Assembly (NCBI GenBank): GCA_025361995.1
Contig: JANYIP010000151.1
Location: forward strand, 1 to 10,887
Direction: 5' to 3'
DNA: 10,887 nt
Source of the DNA: Streptomycetales bacterium
GTDB taxonomy: Bacteria; Actinomycetota; Actinomycetes; Prado026
The notes beneath the pieces are model-generated. The model was not told the origin of the DNA, did no database searches, and saw only the letters and a list, made by a program, of their open reading frames with translations. Position numbers and translations under genes: made by a program. Below are positions 1 through 5,368 of the stretch, one piece after another; position 1 is the stretch's first letter, and each line of letters starts with the position of its first letter.

Positions 1-117
1 CACCACGTACAACCGGTCATCCACGCTGAGCGCATCCAGGTCGACACCAGCGAGCGACTCGAGCATGGTGATCGTCGCCGCGCCCGGCTGCGCCGCCGCC
101 AACTCACGCGGCGTCAT
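1..117 (-). CDS. DUF222 / HNH-endonuclease-type protein, N-terminal fragment (partial)
   Basis: The minus strand reads 39 codons from an ATG at 117 to the left edge with no stop. The peptide starts MTPRELAAAQPGAATITM and continues with an LESLAGVDLDAL-type segment and DDRLYVV. This pattern (Pro-Gly, then Leu-rich helix, then 'D-x-x-x-L-x-x-D-D-R-L') resembles the start of DUF222 proteins (the mycobacterial 13E12 family), which usually carry a C-terminal HNH nuclease domain. The HNH part would lie outside the window and is not seen. An in-frame ATG at 147 would add ten residues, but those codons (ACT, ACA, AGT) lack the G/C-ending bias, so 117 is preferred. Neither start has a clear Shine-Dalgarno sequence. 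The gene is co-directional with ppx, about 110 bp downstream of it, after an AT-richer spacer (roughly 175-220). Family assignment rests on a short segment and is tentative. Confidence 0.5.
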   Translation of the reverse strand, partial: MTPRELAAAQPGAATITMLESLAGVDLDALSVDDRLYVV

Positions 118-229
118 GGACGCGGGACTTGTCGGAGTCGAGCACATGTTCGAAGCCCAGCACGTCAACCACGGTTGATCAAATCGAAAAGTCGTTATCC
201 GCCAACAACTATTCGGGCGAACCGACCAC

Positions 230-1156
230 TCAAGCCAGCTGGTCAAGCCGCCGCAAGATGACGCCCTCGCGCAACGCCCACGGGCAGATCTCGAGCTCGT
301 CGATCCCGAGCAGGTCCATCGCCGCGTCGGCCACGACAGCGCCGGCGAGCAGCTGCTTGGCCCGCCCGGGCGACACCCCGGGCAAGCTCGCCCGCTCCGC
401 GGCAGACATCGCGGCGATCCGCGGTACCCACTCGACCAGGTCCTTGTGCCGCAGCACCCGACGTACGTACGGGCCGTCGGTCGAGGGAGCCGCGCCGGTC
501 AGCCGGGCCAGCGACCGGAACGTCTTGGAGGTCCCCACCACACGGTCCGGCGATCCGGCCCGGATGACCCGGCCGAGGTCGCGCGCGAACGCTGCCCGGA
601 CGAACTTGCGCAACGCCTTGACGTCATCGGCGCTCGGCGGGTCCTGCGGCAGGTGCTCGCGGGTCAGCCGGCCGGCGCCGAGGGGGACCGAGTTCGCCGC
701 GTCGGGCTCTTCGTCGGACCCGGTGGCCACCTCGAGCGAGCCGCCGCCGATGTCCAGCACGAGCAAGCGCCCGGACGACCAGCCGTACCACCGGCGTACG
801 GCCAGAAAGGTCAGCCGGGCCTCGTCCTCACCTGACAGGACCGCCAGCTCGATGCCACCGGCCGACCGTACCCGGTCGAGCACGTCGTCGCCGTTGGGTG
901 CCTCACGCACCGCCGAGGTGGCGAAGGCGAGCATCTCCTCGACCCCCTTGTCCTCAGCCTGCGCCAGGGCCTCGGTGACGAACGCGACGAGCTGCTCGGA
1001 GCCCCGCGGCCCGATCCGGCCCGAGTCGTCGAGCAGCTCGGCCAGCCGCAGCTCGGTCTTGTACGAGAAGGCCGGGATCGGCGGGGCCCCGGCGTGGGCG
1101 TCGACGACGAGGAGGTGGACGGTGTTGGAACCGACGTCGAGTACCCCAAGGCGCAT
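230..1156 (-). CDS. ppx: Ppx/GppA-family exopolyphosphatase (Rv0496-like)
   Basis: Predicted cytoplasmic phosphatase of the ASKHA fold, 308 aa. The family removes terminal phosphate from inorganic polyphosphate and/or the 5' phosphate of pppGpp, so it bears on polyphosphate stores and the stringent response. Visible motifs are the phosphate-1 loop LDVGSNTVHLL (6-16), the SGEDEARL segment (108-115) holding the catalytic-Glu region, the phosphate-2 loop DIGGGSLEV (135-143), TSKTFRSLARL (209-219) and the C-terminal CPWALREGVILR (291-302). The sequence closely resembles, from memory, M. tuberculosis Ppx1 (Rv0496), including RRWYGW and PLGAGRLTRE. Length matches the short single-module actinobacterial form; the HD/C-terminal domains of long E. 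coli Ppx are absent. The start at 1156 is chosen over an upstream in-frame start at 1225 because the domain begins at once (MRLGVLDVGS) and a TACCGT -10 hexamer lies 6 nt upstream. Whether polyP or pppGpp is the main substrate cannot be read from sequence. Confidence 0.93.
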   Translation of the reverse strand: MRLGVLDVGSNTVHLLVVDAHAGAPPIPAFSYKTELRLAELLDDSGRIGPRGSEQLVAFVTEALAQAEDKGVEEMLAFATSAVREAPNGDDVLDRVRSAGGIELAVLSGEDEARLTFLAVRRWYGWSSGRLLVLDIGGGSLEVATGSDEEPDAANSVPLGAGRLTREHLPQDPPSADDVKALRKFVRAAFARDLGRVIRAGSPDRVVGTSKTFRSLARLTGAAPSTDGPYVRRVLRHKDLVEWVPRIAAMSAAERASLPGVSPGRAKQLLAGAVVADAAMDLLGIDELEICPWALREGVILRRLDQLA

Positions 1157-1162
1157 GGGGTG

Positions 1163-1168
1163 ACGGTA
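1163..1168 (-). promoter_or_regulatory. Putative leaderless -10 element for ppx
   Basis: On the minus strand TACCGT fits the actinobacterial -10 consensus TANNNT and ends 6 nt before the ppx ATG at 1156. That spacing would put the transcription start at or next to the A of ATG. No Shine-Dalgarno sequence is present upstream of the ATG, as expected for a leaderless mRNA. A clear TTGACN -35 is not evident. Inference from spacing and consensus only. Confidence 0.45.
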
Positions 1169-1185
1169 TCCGCCGCGGCGCCCCG

Positions 1186-1191
1186 TACGCT
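1186..1191 (+). promoter_or_regulatory. Putative leaderless -10 element for the Cys-rich protein gene
   Basis: TACGCT (TANNNT) ends 6 nt before the GTG at 1198, giving a transcript that would begin at or next to the start codon. A GTGACG match to TTGACG lies at 1160-1165, but the 20-nt spacer is longer than usual. This element and the ppx -10 are only 17 bp apart on opposite strands, so each sits in the -35 region of the other and RNA polymerase binding at the two should be mutually exclusive. Confidence 0.45.
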
Positions 1192-1197
1192 GACGCG

Positions 1198-1950
1198 GTG
1201 CCAGAAGTAGACCTCGACTTCCCACGTGCCTGGGTGGAGTTCAACGACCCGGCCGACGCCCGCCAGATCTTCCGCTGCGACCTCACCTGGTTGACCTCGA
1301 GCTGGACCTGTATCTACGGGTCGGGATGCGCCGGCGTGATCGAAGGCCGTCCGGACGACGGCTGCTGCACCTTGGGCGCGCACTTCTCGGAGAAGAAGGA
1401 CGAGAGGCGCACGCTGAAGTTCGCCAAGGAGCTGACCCCCGCGACGTGGCAGCTCCACGGGACGAACCGGCTGGTCGAGACGGACGAGGAGGGCGCCCGC
1501 AAGACCCGGGTCGTGGACGGCGCTTGCGTGTTCCTCAACCGGTCCGGTTTCGCCGGCGGCGAGGGCTGTGCGCTGCACGGCCTGGCCTTGCGCAAGGGGC
1601 TGCACCCGCTGGAGACGAAGCCGGACGTCTGCTGGCAGCTGCCGATCCGACGTACGTTCGAGCGGGTGACCCGGACGGACACTAGCGAGGTCTTGGTCGT
1701 CTCGATCGGCGAGTACGACCGGCGCGGCTGGGGTCCCGGGGGGCACGACCTGGCCTGGTACTGCTCGGGCAACACCGAGGCGCACGTCGGCCGTGAGCCC
1801 GTCTTCCGGTCGAACGCGCCGGAGCTGACGGCCTTGATGGGCGAGCAGGGGTATGCCGAGCTTGCCCGGCTCTGCGAGCAGCGGCTGGCCACCCGAGGCC
1901 GACGCGGCCGGGACCTCGTGGCGCCGCACCCCGCCGACCCGACGGGCTGA
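1198..1950 (+). CDS. Conserved actinobacterial Cys-rich protein, YkgJ/DUF3109-like
   Basis: A 250-aa soluble protein with no signal peptide or membrane segment and ten cysteines (27, 38, 44, 56, 57, 110, 124, 145, 189, 226). The order C-x5-C-x11-CC, then GACVFLNR (108-115), GCALH (123-127) and KPDVCWQLP (141-149) parallels the CxxCxxCC...CPxL...CxIY..RPxxC layout of the YkgJ/DUF3109 group, which is thought to bind zinc or an iron centre. Other conserved-looking stretches are GEYDRRGWGPGGHDL (171-185) and the acidic/aromatic WYCS near 187-190. I recall similar uncharacterised proteins of about 250 aa in many actinobacteria, but no tested function. Metal binding is an inference from Cys spacing. 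The GTG start is chosen because it follows a TACGCT hexamer by 6 nt and the frame reads well from there; there is no Shine-Dalgarno. It is divergent from ppx and shares its control region. A run of 8-bp repeats begins at its stop codon. Confidence 0.85.
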   Translation: MPEVDLDFPRAWVEFNDPADARQIFRCDLTWLTSSWTCIYGSGCAGVIEGRPDDGCCTLGAHFSEKKDERRTLKFAKELTPATWQLHGTNRLVETDEEGARKTRVVDGACVFLNRSGFAGGEGCALHGLALRKGLHPLETKPDVCWQLPIRRTFERVTRTDTSEVLVVSIGEYDRRGWGPGGHDLAWYCSGNTEAHVGREPVFRSNAPELTALMGEQGYAELARLCEQRLATRGRRGRDLVAPHPADPTG

Positions 1951-1979
1951 CCGGCTGACCGGCTGACCGGCTGACCGGC
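1945..1979 (+). repeat. 8-bp tandem repeat (ccggctga, about 4 copies) at the stop of the Cys-rich gene
   Basis: Three exact copies of ccggctga at 1951-1974, plus a partial copy on each side. The unit contains TGA and its length is not a multiple of three, so stops fall at 1948, 1956, 1964 and 1972, covering all three plus-strand frames. The first TGA is the real stop of the gene. The array looks like slippage-generated low-complexity sequence. Confidence 0.9.
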
Positions 1980-2055
1980 ACCAAGAAACGACACTAAACC
2001 GGCCCCGTTCGTCACGCACCGATAGACAACGCTCACTAATTGTTCATGCCGAGTT

Positions 2056-2077
2056 CCTTGGACTGGGGGTCCGGAGG
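2056..2077 (+). promoter_or_regulatory. Possible hairpin covering the Shine-Dalgarno of the small gene before radA
   Basis: GGAC (2060-2063) pairs with GTCC (2069-2072) around a 5-nt loop, and the preceding CCTT (2056-2059) can pair, with G-U pairs or a bulge, to the GGAGG (2073-2077) that is the only Shine-Dalgarno candidate for the gene starting at 2093. Such a helix could limit ribosome access. The stem is short; this may be chance in GC-rich DNA. Confidence 0.25.
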
Positions 2078-2092
2078 TGAGACTGTGCCTTT

Positions 2093-2332
2093 GTGATGCG
2101 ACCTACGGGATCGTTCCCCAAGCTCTCCAGGTCTGCCCGGACGCCCAAGAGACCGGAGCGTGCCACGGACCTTCTGAGAGAGGCCCAGCACCTCATCGTG
2201 GAGGCCGCCGGGCTGCTCGGCTCGGGCCCGGAGGACGGCGGCCTGTGGGACGCCGTGGCGATCCTGGTGGAGCAGCGGGAGACCGCCGAGACCCAGCCGG
2301 CCGACGAGCCGAGCGCCGCGGACAGCGTCTGA
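2093..2332 (+). CDS. Small hypothetical protein upstream of radA
   Basis: A 79-aa protein of unknown function. From about residue 23 it reads as an amphipathic helical protein (ATDLLREAQHLIVEAAGLLG, then LWDAVAILVEQRE at 51-63) with an acidic tail. There are no cysteines, membrane segments or recognisable domain. Codons from about residue 20 on are strongly G/C-ending, which supports real coding. The first 20 codons (CGA, CCT, GGA, TCT, AGA, CGT) are not, so the N-terminus is doubtful. GTG at 2093 is followed directly by ATG at 2096. GGAGGTGA at 2073-2080 is the nearest Shine-Dalgarno, at a rather long 12-15 nt. The gene ends 37 bp before radA on the same strand, but radA seems to have its own promoter. 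Confidence 0.6.
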   Translation: MMRPTGSFPKLSRSARTPKRPERATDLLREAQHLIVEAAGLLGSGPEDGGLWDAVAILVEQRETAETQPADEPSAADSV

Positions 2333-2356
2333 CACCGACCTGTCGGAGCGTGGTCC

Positions 2357-2362
2357 TACGCT
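2357..2362 (+). promoter_or_regulatory. Putative leaderless -10 element for radA
   Basis: TACGCT (TANNNT) ends 7 nt before the radA ATG at 2370, and there is no good Shine-Dalgarno at the usual distance. A CTGACA near-match to TTGACA lies at 2329-2334, overlapping the stop of the small upstream gene, but its 22-nt spacing is too long to be convincing. The same hexamer serves the Cys-rich gene at 1186. Confidence 0.4.
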
Positions 2363-2369
2363 GCGCGCC

Positions 2370-3764
2370 ATGGCGAAGGTCAGCAGCGTGAGCGGTACGA
2401 GCAAGGCCCCCCGGGCGTCGTACCGCTGCGGGGAGTGCGGCTGGCAGGCCGCCAAGTGGGTGGGCCGGTGCGGGGAGTGCCAGGCCTGGGGGACGGTCGA
2501 GGTCGTGGGTGGCCCGCAGCTGCGCCAGGTCGCGGCCGGACCGGTGACTGTCGCGGCGGTGCCGATCGGCGACATCGACGTCGAGTCGGCCGTCTCGAGG
2601 AGCACCGGTGTCGACGAGCTGGACCGGGTCCTCGGCGGCGGGCTGGTCCCCGGCGCCGTGGTGCTGCTGGCCGGCGAGCCCGGCGTCGGGAAGTCCACGC
2701 TGCTGCTCGAGGTCGCCGCCCAGGCTGCGCGGGGTGGCCGCAAGGCGCTGTACATCACGGGCGAGGAGTCGGTGGCCCAGATCCGGCTGCGAGCCGACCG
2801 GATCGGCGCGCTCGACCCCGCCCTCTACCTCGCGGCGGAGACCGACCTGGGCGCCGTTCTCGGTCACATCGACGCGGTCCGTCCGGAGCTGCTCGTCCTG
2901 GACTCCGTCCAGACGGTGTCCACCGCTGAGGCGGAGGGAACCGCCGGCGGCATCACCCAGGTCCGCGAGGTGGCCGGCGCGCTCATCCGGGTCGCCAAGG
3001 AGCGGGACATCGCCACGATCCTGGTCGGTCACGTCACCAAGGACGGCTCGATCGCCGGGCCTCGGATCCTCGAGCACCTGGTCGACGTGGTGCTGCACTT
3101 CGAGGGCGACCAGCACTCGCGGCTGCGAATGGTGCGCGCGATCAAGAACAGGTACGGACCGGCGGACGAGGTGGGCTGCTTCGACCTGTCCGGTGAAGGC
3201 ATCGTCGGCCTGCCCGACCCGAGCGGGCTGTTCCTGTCGCACGGACTCGGGCCGTCCATCGGAACCTGCGTCACCGTCGCGCTCGAAGGGCGCCGCCCAC
3301 TCGTGGCCGAGGTCCAGGCACTGGTCGCCAGGAGCGCGTTCGGCAACCCCCGCCGAGCCACCTCCGGGCTGGACGCGTCGCGGCTGTCGATGGTCCTCGC
3401 GGTGCTCGAGCGCCGGGGTCGGGTCAAGCTCTTCGACTCCGACGTGTACGCCTCGACGGTCGGTGGAGTCCGGCTCACCGAGCCCGCCACCGACCTCGCG
3501 GTCCTGCTCGCGGTGGCCTCCGCCGCCCTCGAGCAGCCGCTGCCCCTCGGCCTGGTCGTGATCGGGGAGGTGGGCCTCGCCGGCGAGATCCGGCGGGTGT
3601 CCGGGGTGCAGCAGCGTCTCGCCGAGGCGGCCCGGCTGGGCTTCACCCGCGCGCTGGTCCCGGTCGACTCGGGCGAGCCGCCGCCGGACTTCCTGTGCCT
3701 GGAGGTGCAGAACCTCGGCGGCGCTCTCGAGGCTCTGATGTCCGGGCTACGGCAGCTAGACTGA
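2370..3764 (+). CDS. radA: DNA repair protein RadA (Sms)
   Basis: RadA is a RecA-related hexameric ATPase that promotes branch migration and processing of recombination intermediates. The protein is 464 aa, the family's normal length. Domains in order are: an N-terminal C4 zinc finger (C20, C23, C34, C37); a RecA-like core with Walker A GEPGVGKST (102-110) and a Walker B strand ending at D178 (LLVLDSV); the RadA-specific KNRYG motif (259-263); and a C-terminal Lon-protease-like domain (about 290-455) of the non-proteolytic RadA type. ATG at 2370 is chosen because it places the zinc finger about 20 residues in, as in homologues, and follows a leaderless-type -10. disA begins 42 bp downstream on the same strand. 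In mycobacteria and Bacillus, RadA is reported to bind DisA and lower its cyclase activity, so this adjacency likely reflects a working partnership. Confidence 0.97.
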   Translation: MAKVSSVSGTSKAPRASYRCGECGWQAAKWVGRCGECQAWGTVEVVGGPQLRQVAAGPVTVAAVPIGDIDVESAVSRSTGVDELDRVLGGGLVPGAVVLLAGEPGVGKSTLLLEVAAQAARGGRKALYITGEESVAQIRLRADRIGALDPALYLAAETDLGAVLGHIDAVRPELLVLDSVQTVSTAEAEGTAGGITQVREVAGALIRVAKERDIATILVGHVTKDGSIAGPRILEHLVDVVLHFEGDQHSRLRMVRAIKNRYGPADEVGCFDLSGEGIVGLPDPSGLFLSHGLGPSIGTCVTVALEGRRPLVAEVQALVARSAFGNPRRATSGLDASRLSMVLAVLERRGRVKLFDSDVYASTVGGVRLTEPATDLAVLLAVASAALEQPLPLGLVVIGEVGLAGEIRRVSGVQQRLAEAARLGFTRALVPVDSGEPPPDFLCLEVQNLGGALEALMSGLRQLD

Positions 3765-3806
3765 CGACGATCTTCGGCGGGCGACGGGAACCGGTGGGAG
3801 CAGGGC

Positions 3807-4913
3807 GTGTCAGCGAGCGAGCGCATCGGCGCCACCGACAAGAGCGACGCCCTCCTGCGGCAGACGCTGGCAGCCGTGGCCCCCGGGACGGCGATGCGCG
3901 ACGCGCTCGAGCGGATCCTGCGGGGAAGGACCGGCGCCCTGATCGTGCTCGGCTTCGACAAGGCAGTGGAGATCCTCTGCACCGGCGGGTTCGCCCTCGA
4001 CGTGGGCTTCTCCGCCACGGGGCTGCGCGAGCTCGCGAAGATGGACGGCGCCGTCGTCCTCGACCGTGACGCCACCCGGATCCTGCGCTGCAACGTCCAG
4101 CTCGTCCCCGACCCGTCGATACCGACCGAGGAGTCCGGCACCCGGCACCGCACCGCAGAGCGGGTGGCCAAGCAGACCGGGTACCCGGTGATCTCGGTCA
4201 GCCAGTCGATGCACATCATCGCGCTGTACATCGGGAACCGGCGCTACGTCCTCGAGGACTCCGCGACGATCCTGTCGAAAGCCAACCAAGCCCTGGCGAC
4301 CCTCGAGCGCTACAAGCAGCGCCTGGACGAGGTCTCCGGGACGCTGTCCGCCCTCGAGATCGAGGACCTCGTCACCGTCCGCGACGTCGCCGCCGTCGCG
4401 CAGCGGCTCGAGATGGTCCGCCGGATCGCCGGCGAGATCGACGGCTATGTCGTCGAGCTCGGCACCGACGGCCGGCTGCTCTCCCTCCAGCTCGACGAGC
4501 TGATCGCTGGCGTCGAGGCGGACCGCGAGCTCGTCGCCAGGGACTACCTGCCGCTGCCCAGCGGGCGCCGGCACCGTACCGTTCCCGAAGTCCTCTCCGA
4601 GCTCGACGGGCTCAGCTCGGTCGACCTCCTCGACCTCGGCGCGGTCGCCCGGGCCCTCGGTCACAACAGCTCGGGCGAGGCCTTGGACAGCGCAGTTGCC
4701 CCGCGTGGGTACAGGCTGCTGGCTCGCGTCCCGCGGCTGCCGACGACCGTCGTCGACCGCCTGGTCGACCACTTCGGCACGTTGCAGAAGCTGCTCGCGG
4801 CCAGCATCGACGACCTGCAGGCCGTCGAGGGCGTGGGCGAGAGCCGGGCCCGTACCGTCCGCGAAGGCCTGTCCCGCCTCGCCGAGTCGTCGATCCTGGA
4901 GCGGTACGTCTGA
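3807..4913 (+). CDS. disA: DNA integrity scanning protein DisA (diadenylate cyclase)
   Basis: DisA makes cyclic di-AMP from two ATP and its activity falls when it meets branched DNA, linking genome integrity to second-messenger level. The protein is 368 aa, typical of the octameric DisA family. Visible parts are the DAC domain (about 12-150) with catalytic DGA (80-82) and the ATP-binding RHRTAER (113-119), the helical linker (about 150-290) and a C-terminal helix-hairpin-helix DNA-binding domain (about 305-360; VEGVGESRARTVREGL). All key motifs are intact, so it should be active. The GTG start at 3807 has GGGAG at 3796-3800, 6 nt upstream. It lies 42 bp after radA, probably cotranscribed. It converges on cheW with only 14 bp between the two stop codons. 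No c-di-AMP phosphodiesterase or riboswitch is visible in the window. Confidence 0.97.
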   Translation: MSASERIGATDKSDALLRQTLAAVAPGTAMRDALERILRGRTGALIVLGFDKAVEILCTGGFALDVGFSATGLRELAKMDGAVVLDRDATRILRCNVQLVPDPSIPTEESGTRHRTAERVAKQTGYPVISVSQSMHIIALYIGNRRYVLEDSATILSKANQALATLERYKQRLDEVSGTLSALEIEDLVTVRDVAAVAQRLEMVRRIAGEIDGYVVELGTDGRLLSLQLDELIAGVEADRELVARDYLPLPSGRRHRTVPEVLSELDGLSSVDLLDLGAVARALGHNSSGEALDSAVAPRGYRLLARVPRLPTTVVDRLVDHFGTLQKLLAASIDDLQAVEGVGESRARTVREGLSRLAESSILERYV

Positions 4914-4930
4914 CCTGGTACGTGTGACTA
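4903..4930. repeat. Imperfect 14-bp tandem duplication across the disA stop
   Basis: ggtacgtctgacct (4903-4916) is followed directly by ggtacgtgtgacta (4917-4930), matching at 11 of 14 positions. The first copy contains the last codons and TGA of disA; the second reaches the cheW stop. It looks like a small local duplication in the intergene. Confidence 0.6.
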
Positions 4931-5368
4931 GCCGGCGACCTCGGCCGGCGGCGTCGACGGGCTGAGCCCGGCAAGCAGCCGCATGTCGATCAGCAGGACC
5001 GGCAAGTACGACGGGTCAGCAGTTCGCAGGACATCCACGACGTACGCCGGGAGCCCGATCGGCCGGGGCCCGGGGTCGCTGATGAACCCGCCTGCCTCGA
5101 CGACAGCGAGAACGCGGTCCACCGCGATGCCCACCGGTCCCTCGGGGCCGGGAGCCATGACGACGACGTCGCCAACGCCACCGGTCTCCGGCTCGGCCCG
5201 AAGGTCGACCAGCGGCAACGGATCGCCACGGAGCTCGATCAGCCCGGTGACAGGCGCACGCACGCCACGCAACGGCTGCACGCCGACGGCGCGGATGATC
5301 TCCCGCACCTGGTCCAGCGGTGCTGCCAGATCACGCCCGCCCATGACGAACGTCAGGTACCCGCTCAC
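4928..5368 (-). CDS. cheW: CheW-like chemosensory scaffold protein
   Basis: CheW is the SH3-like adaptor that couples chemoreceptors (MCPs) to the histidine kinase CheA in membrane-associated arrays. This 146-aa protein is a single CheW domain of normal size. Family-typical segments are the opening YLTFVMGGRDLAAPLDQVREII (4-25), GLIELRGDPLPLVDLR (42-57) with the conserved LRG arginine (R47), GIAVDRVLAVVEAG (80-93) and the closing strand PVLLIDMRLLAG (123-134). The GTG start overlaps the cheR stop in a GTGA tetranucleotide and has GGAGGGG a few nt upstream, so the start is well fixed. It is the last gene of the cheB-cheR-cheW operon. No CheA or receptor gene is in the window, so its partners are unknown. 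Confidence 0.9.
   Translation of the reverse strand: MSGYLTFVMGGRDLAAPLDQVREIIRAVGVQPLRGVRAPVTGLIELRGDPLPLVDLRAEPETGGVGDVVVMAPGPEGPVGIAVDRVLAVVEAGGFISDPGPRPIGLPAYVVDVLRTADPSYLPVLLIDMRLLAGLSPSTPPAEVAG
4931..4949. terminator. Possible hairpin terminator for disA inside the cheW 3' end
   Basis: GCCGGC (4931-4936) and GCCGGC (4944-4949) form a 6-bp all-G/C stem with a 7-nt loop, starting 17 nt after the disA stop and lying within the last codons of cheW. No T-tract follows. Actinobacterial terminators often lack one, but each arm is also a self-palindrome that arises easily at this GC content. It is the only candidate for ending disA transcripts before they run antisense through cheW. Confidence 0.25.

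Noticed and set aside
175..220. Promoter in the AT-richer spacer before the DUF222-type gene
   Set aside because: Several TA- and TTG-containing hexamers occur but none pair at a 16-19 nt spacing.
129..1163. Long plus-strand open frame opposite ppx
   Set aside because: It is a Ser/Arg/Thr-rich low-complexity translation antisense to a gene with clear Ppx motifs; typical of GC-rich shadow frames.
811..2036. Long minus-strand open frames opposite the Cys-rich gene
   Set aside because: The plus-strand frame has G/C-ending codons, conserved Cys motifs and a promoter; the antisense translations are Arg/Pro/Ser-rich without motifs.
2193..3242. Minus-strand frames opposite radA, and similar ones opposite disA (3029-4231, 3810-4772)
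   Set aside because: They mirror the codon bias of radA and disA and show no domain.
3735..3762. Possible internal promoter for disA (CTGATG, 16 nt, TAGACT) at the end of radA
   Set aside because: Only a loose -35 match; disA has a good Shine-Dalgarno and sits 42 bp after radA, so read-through from radA explains it.
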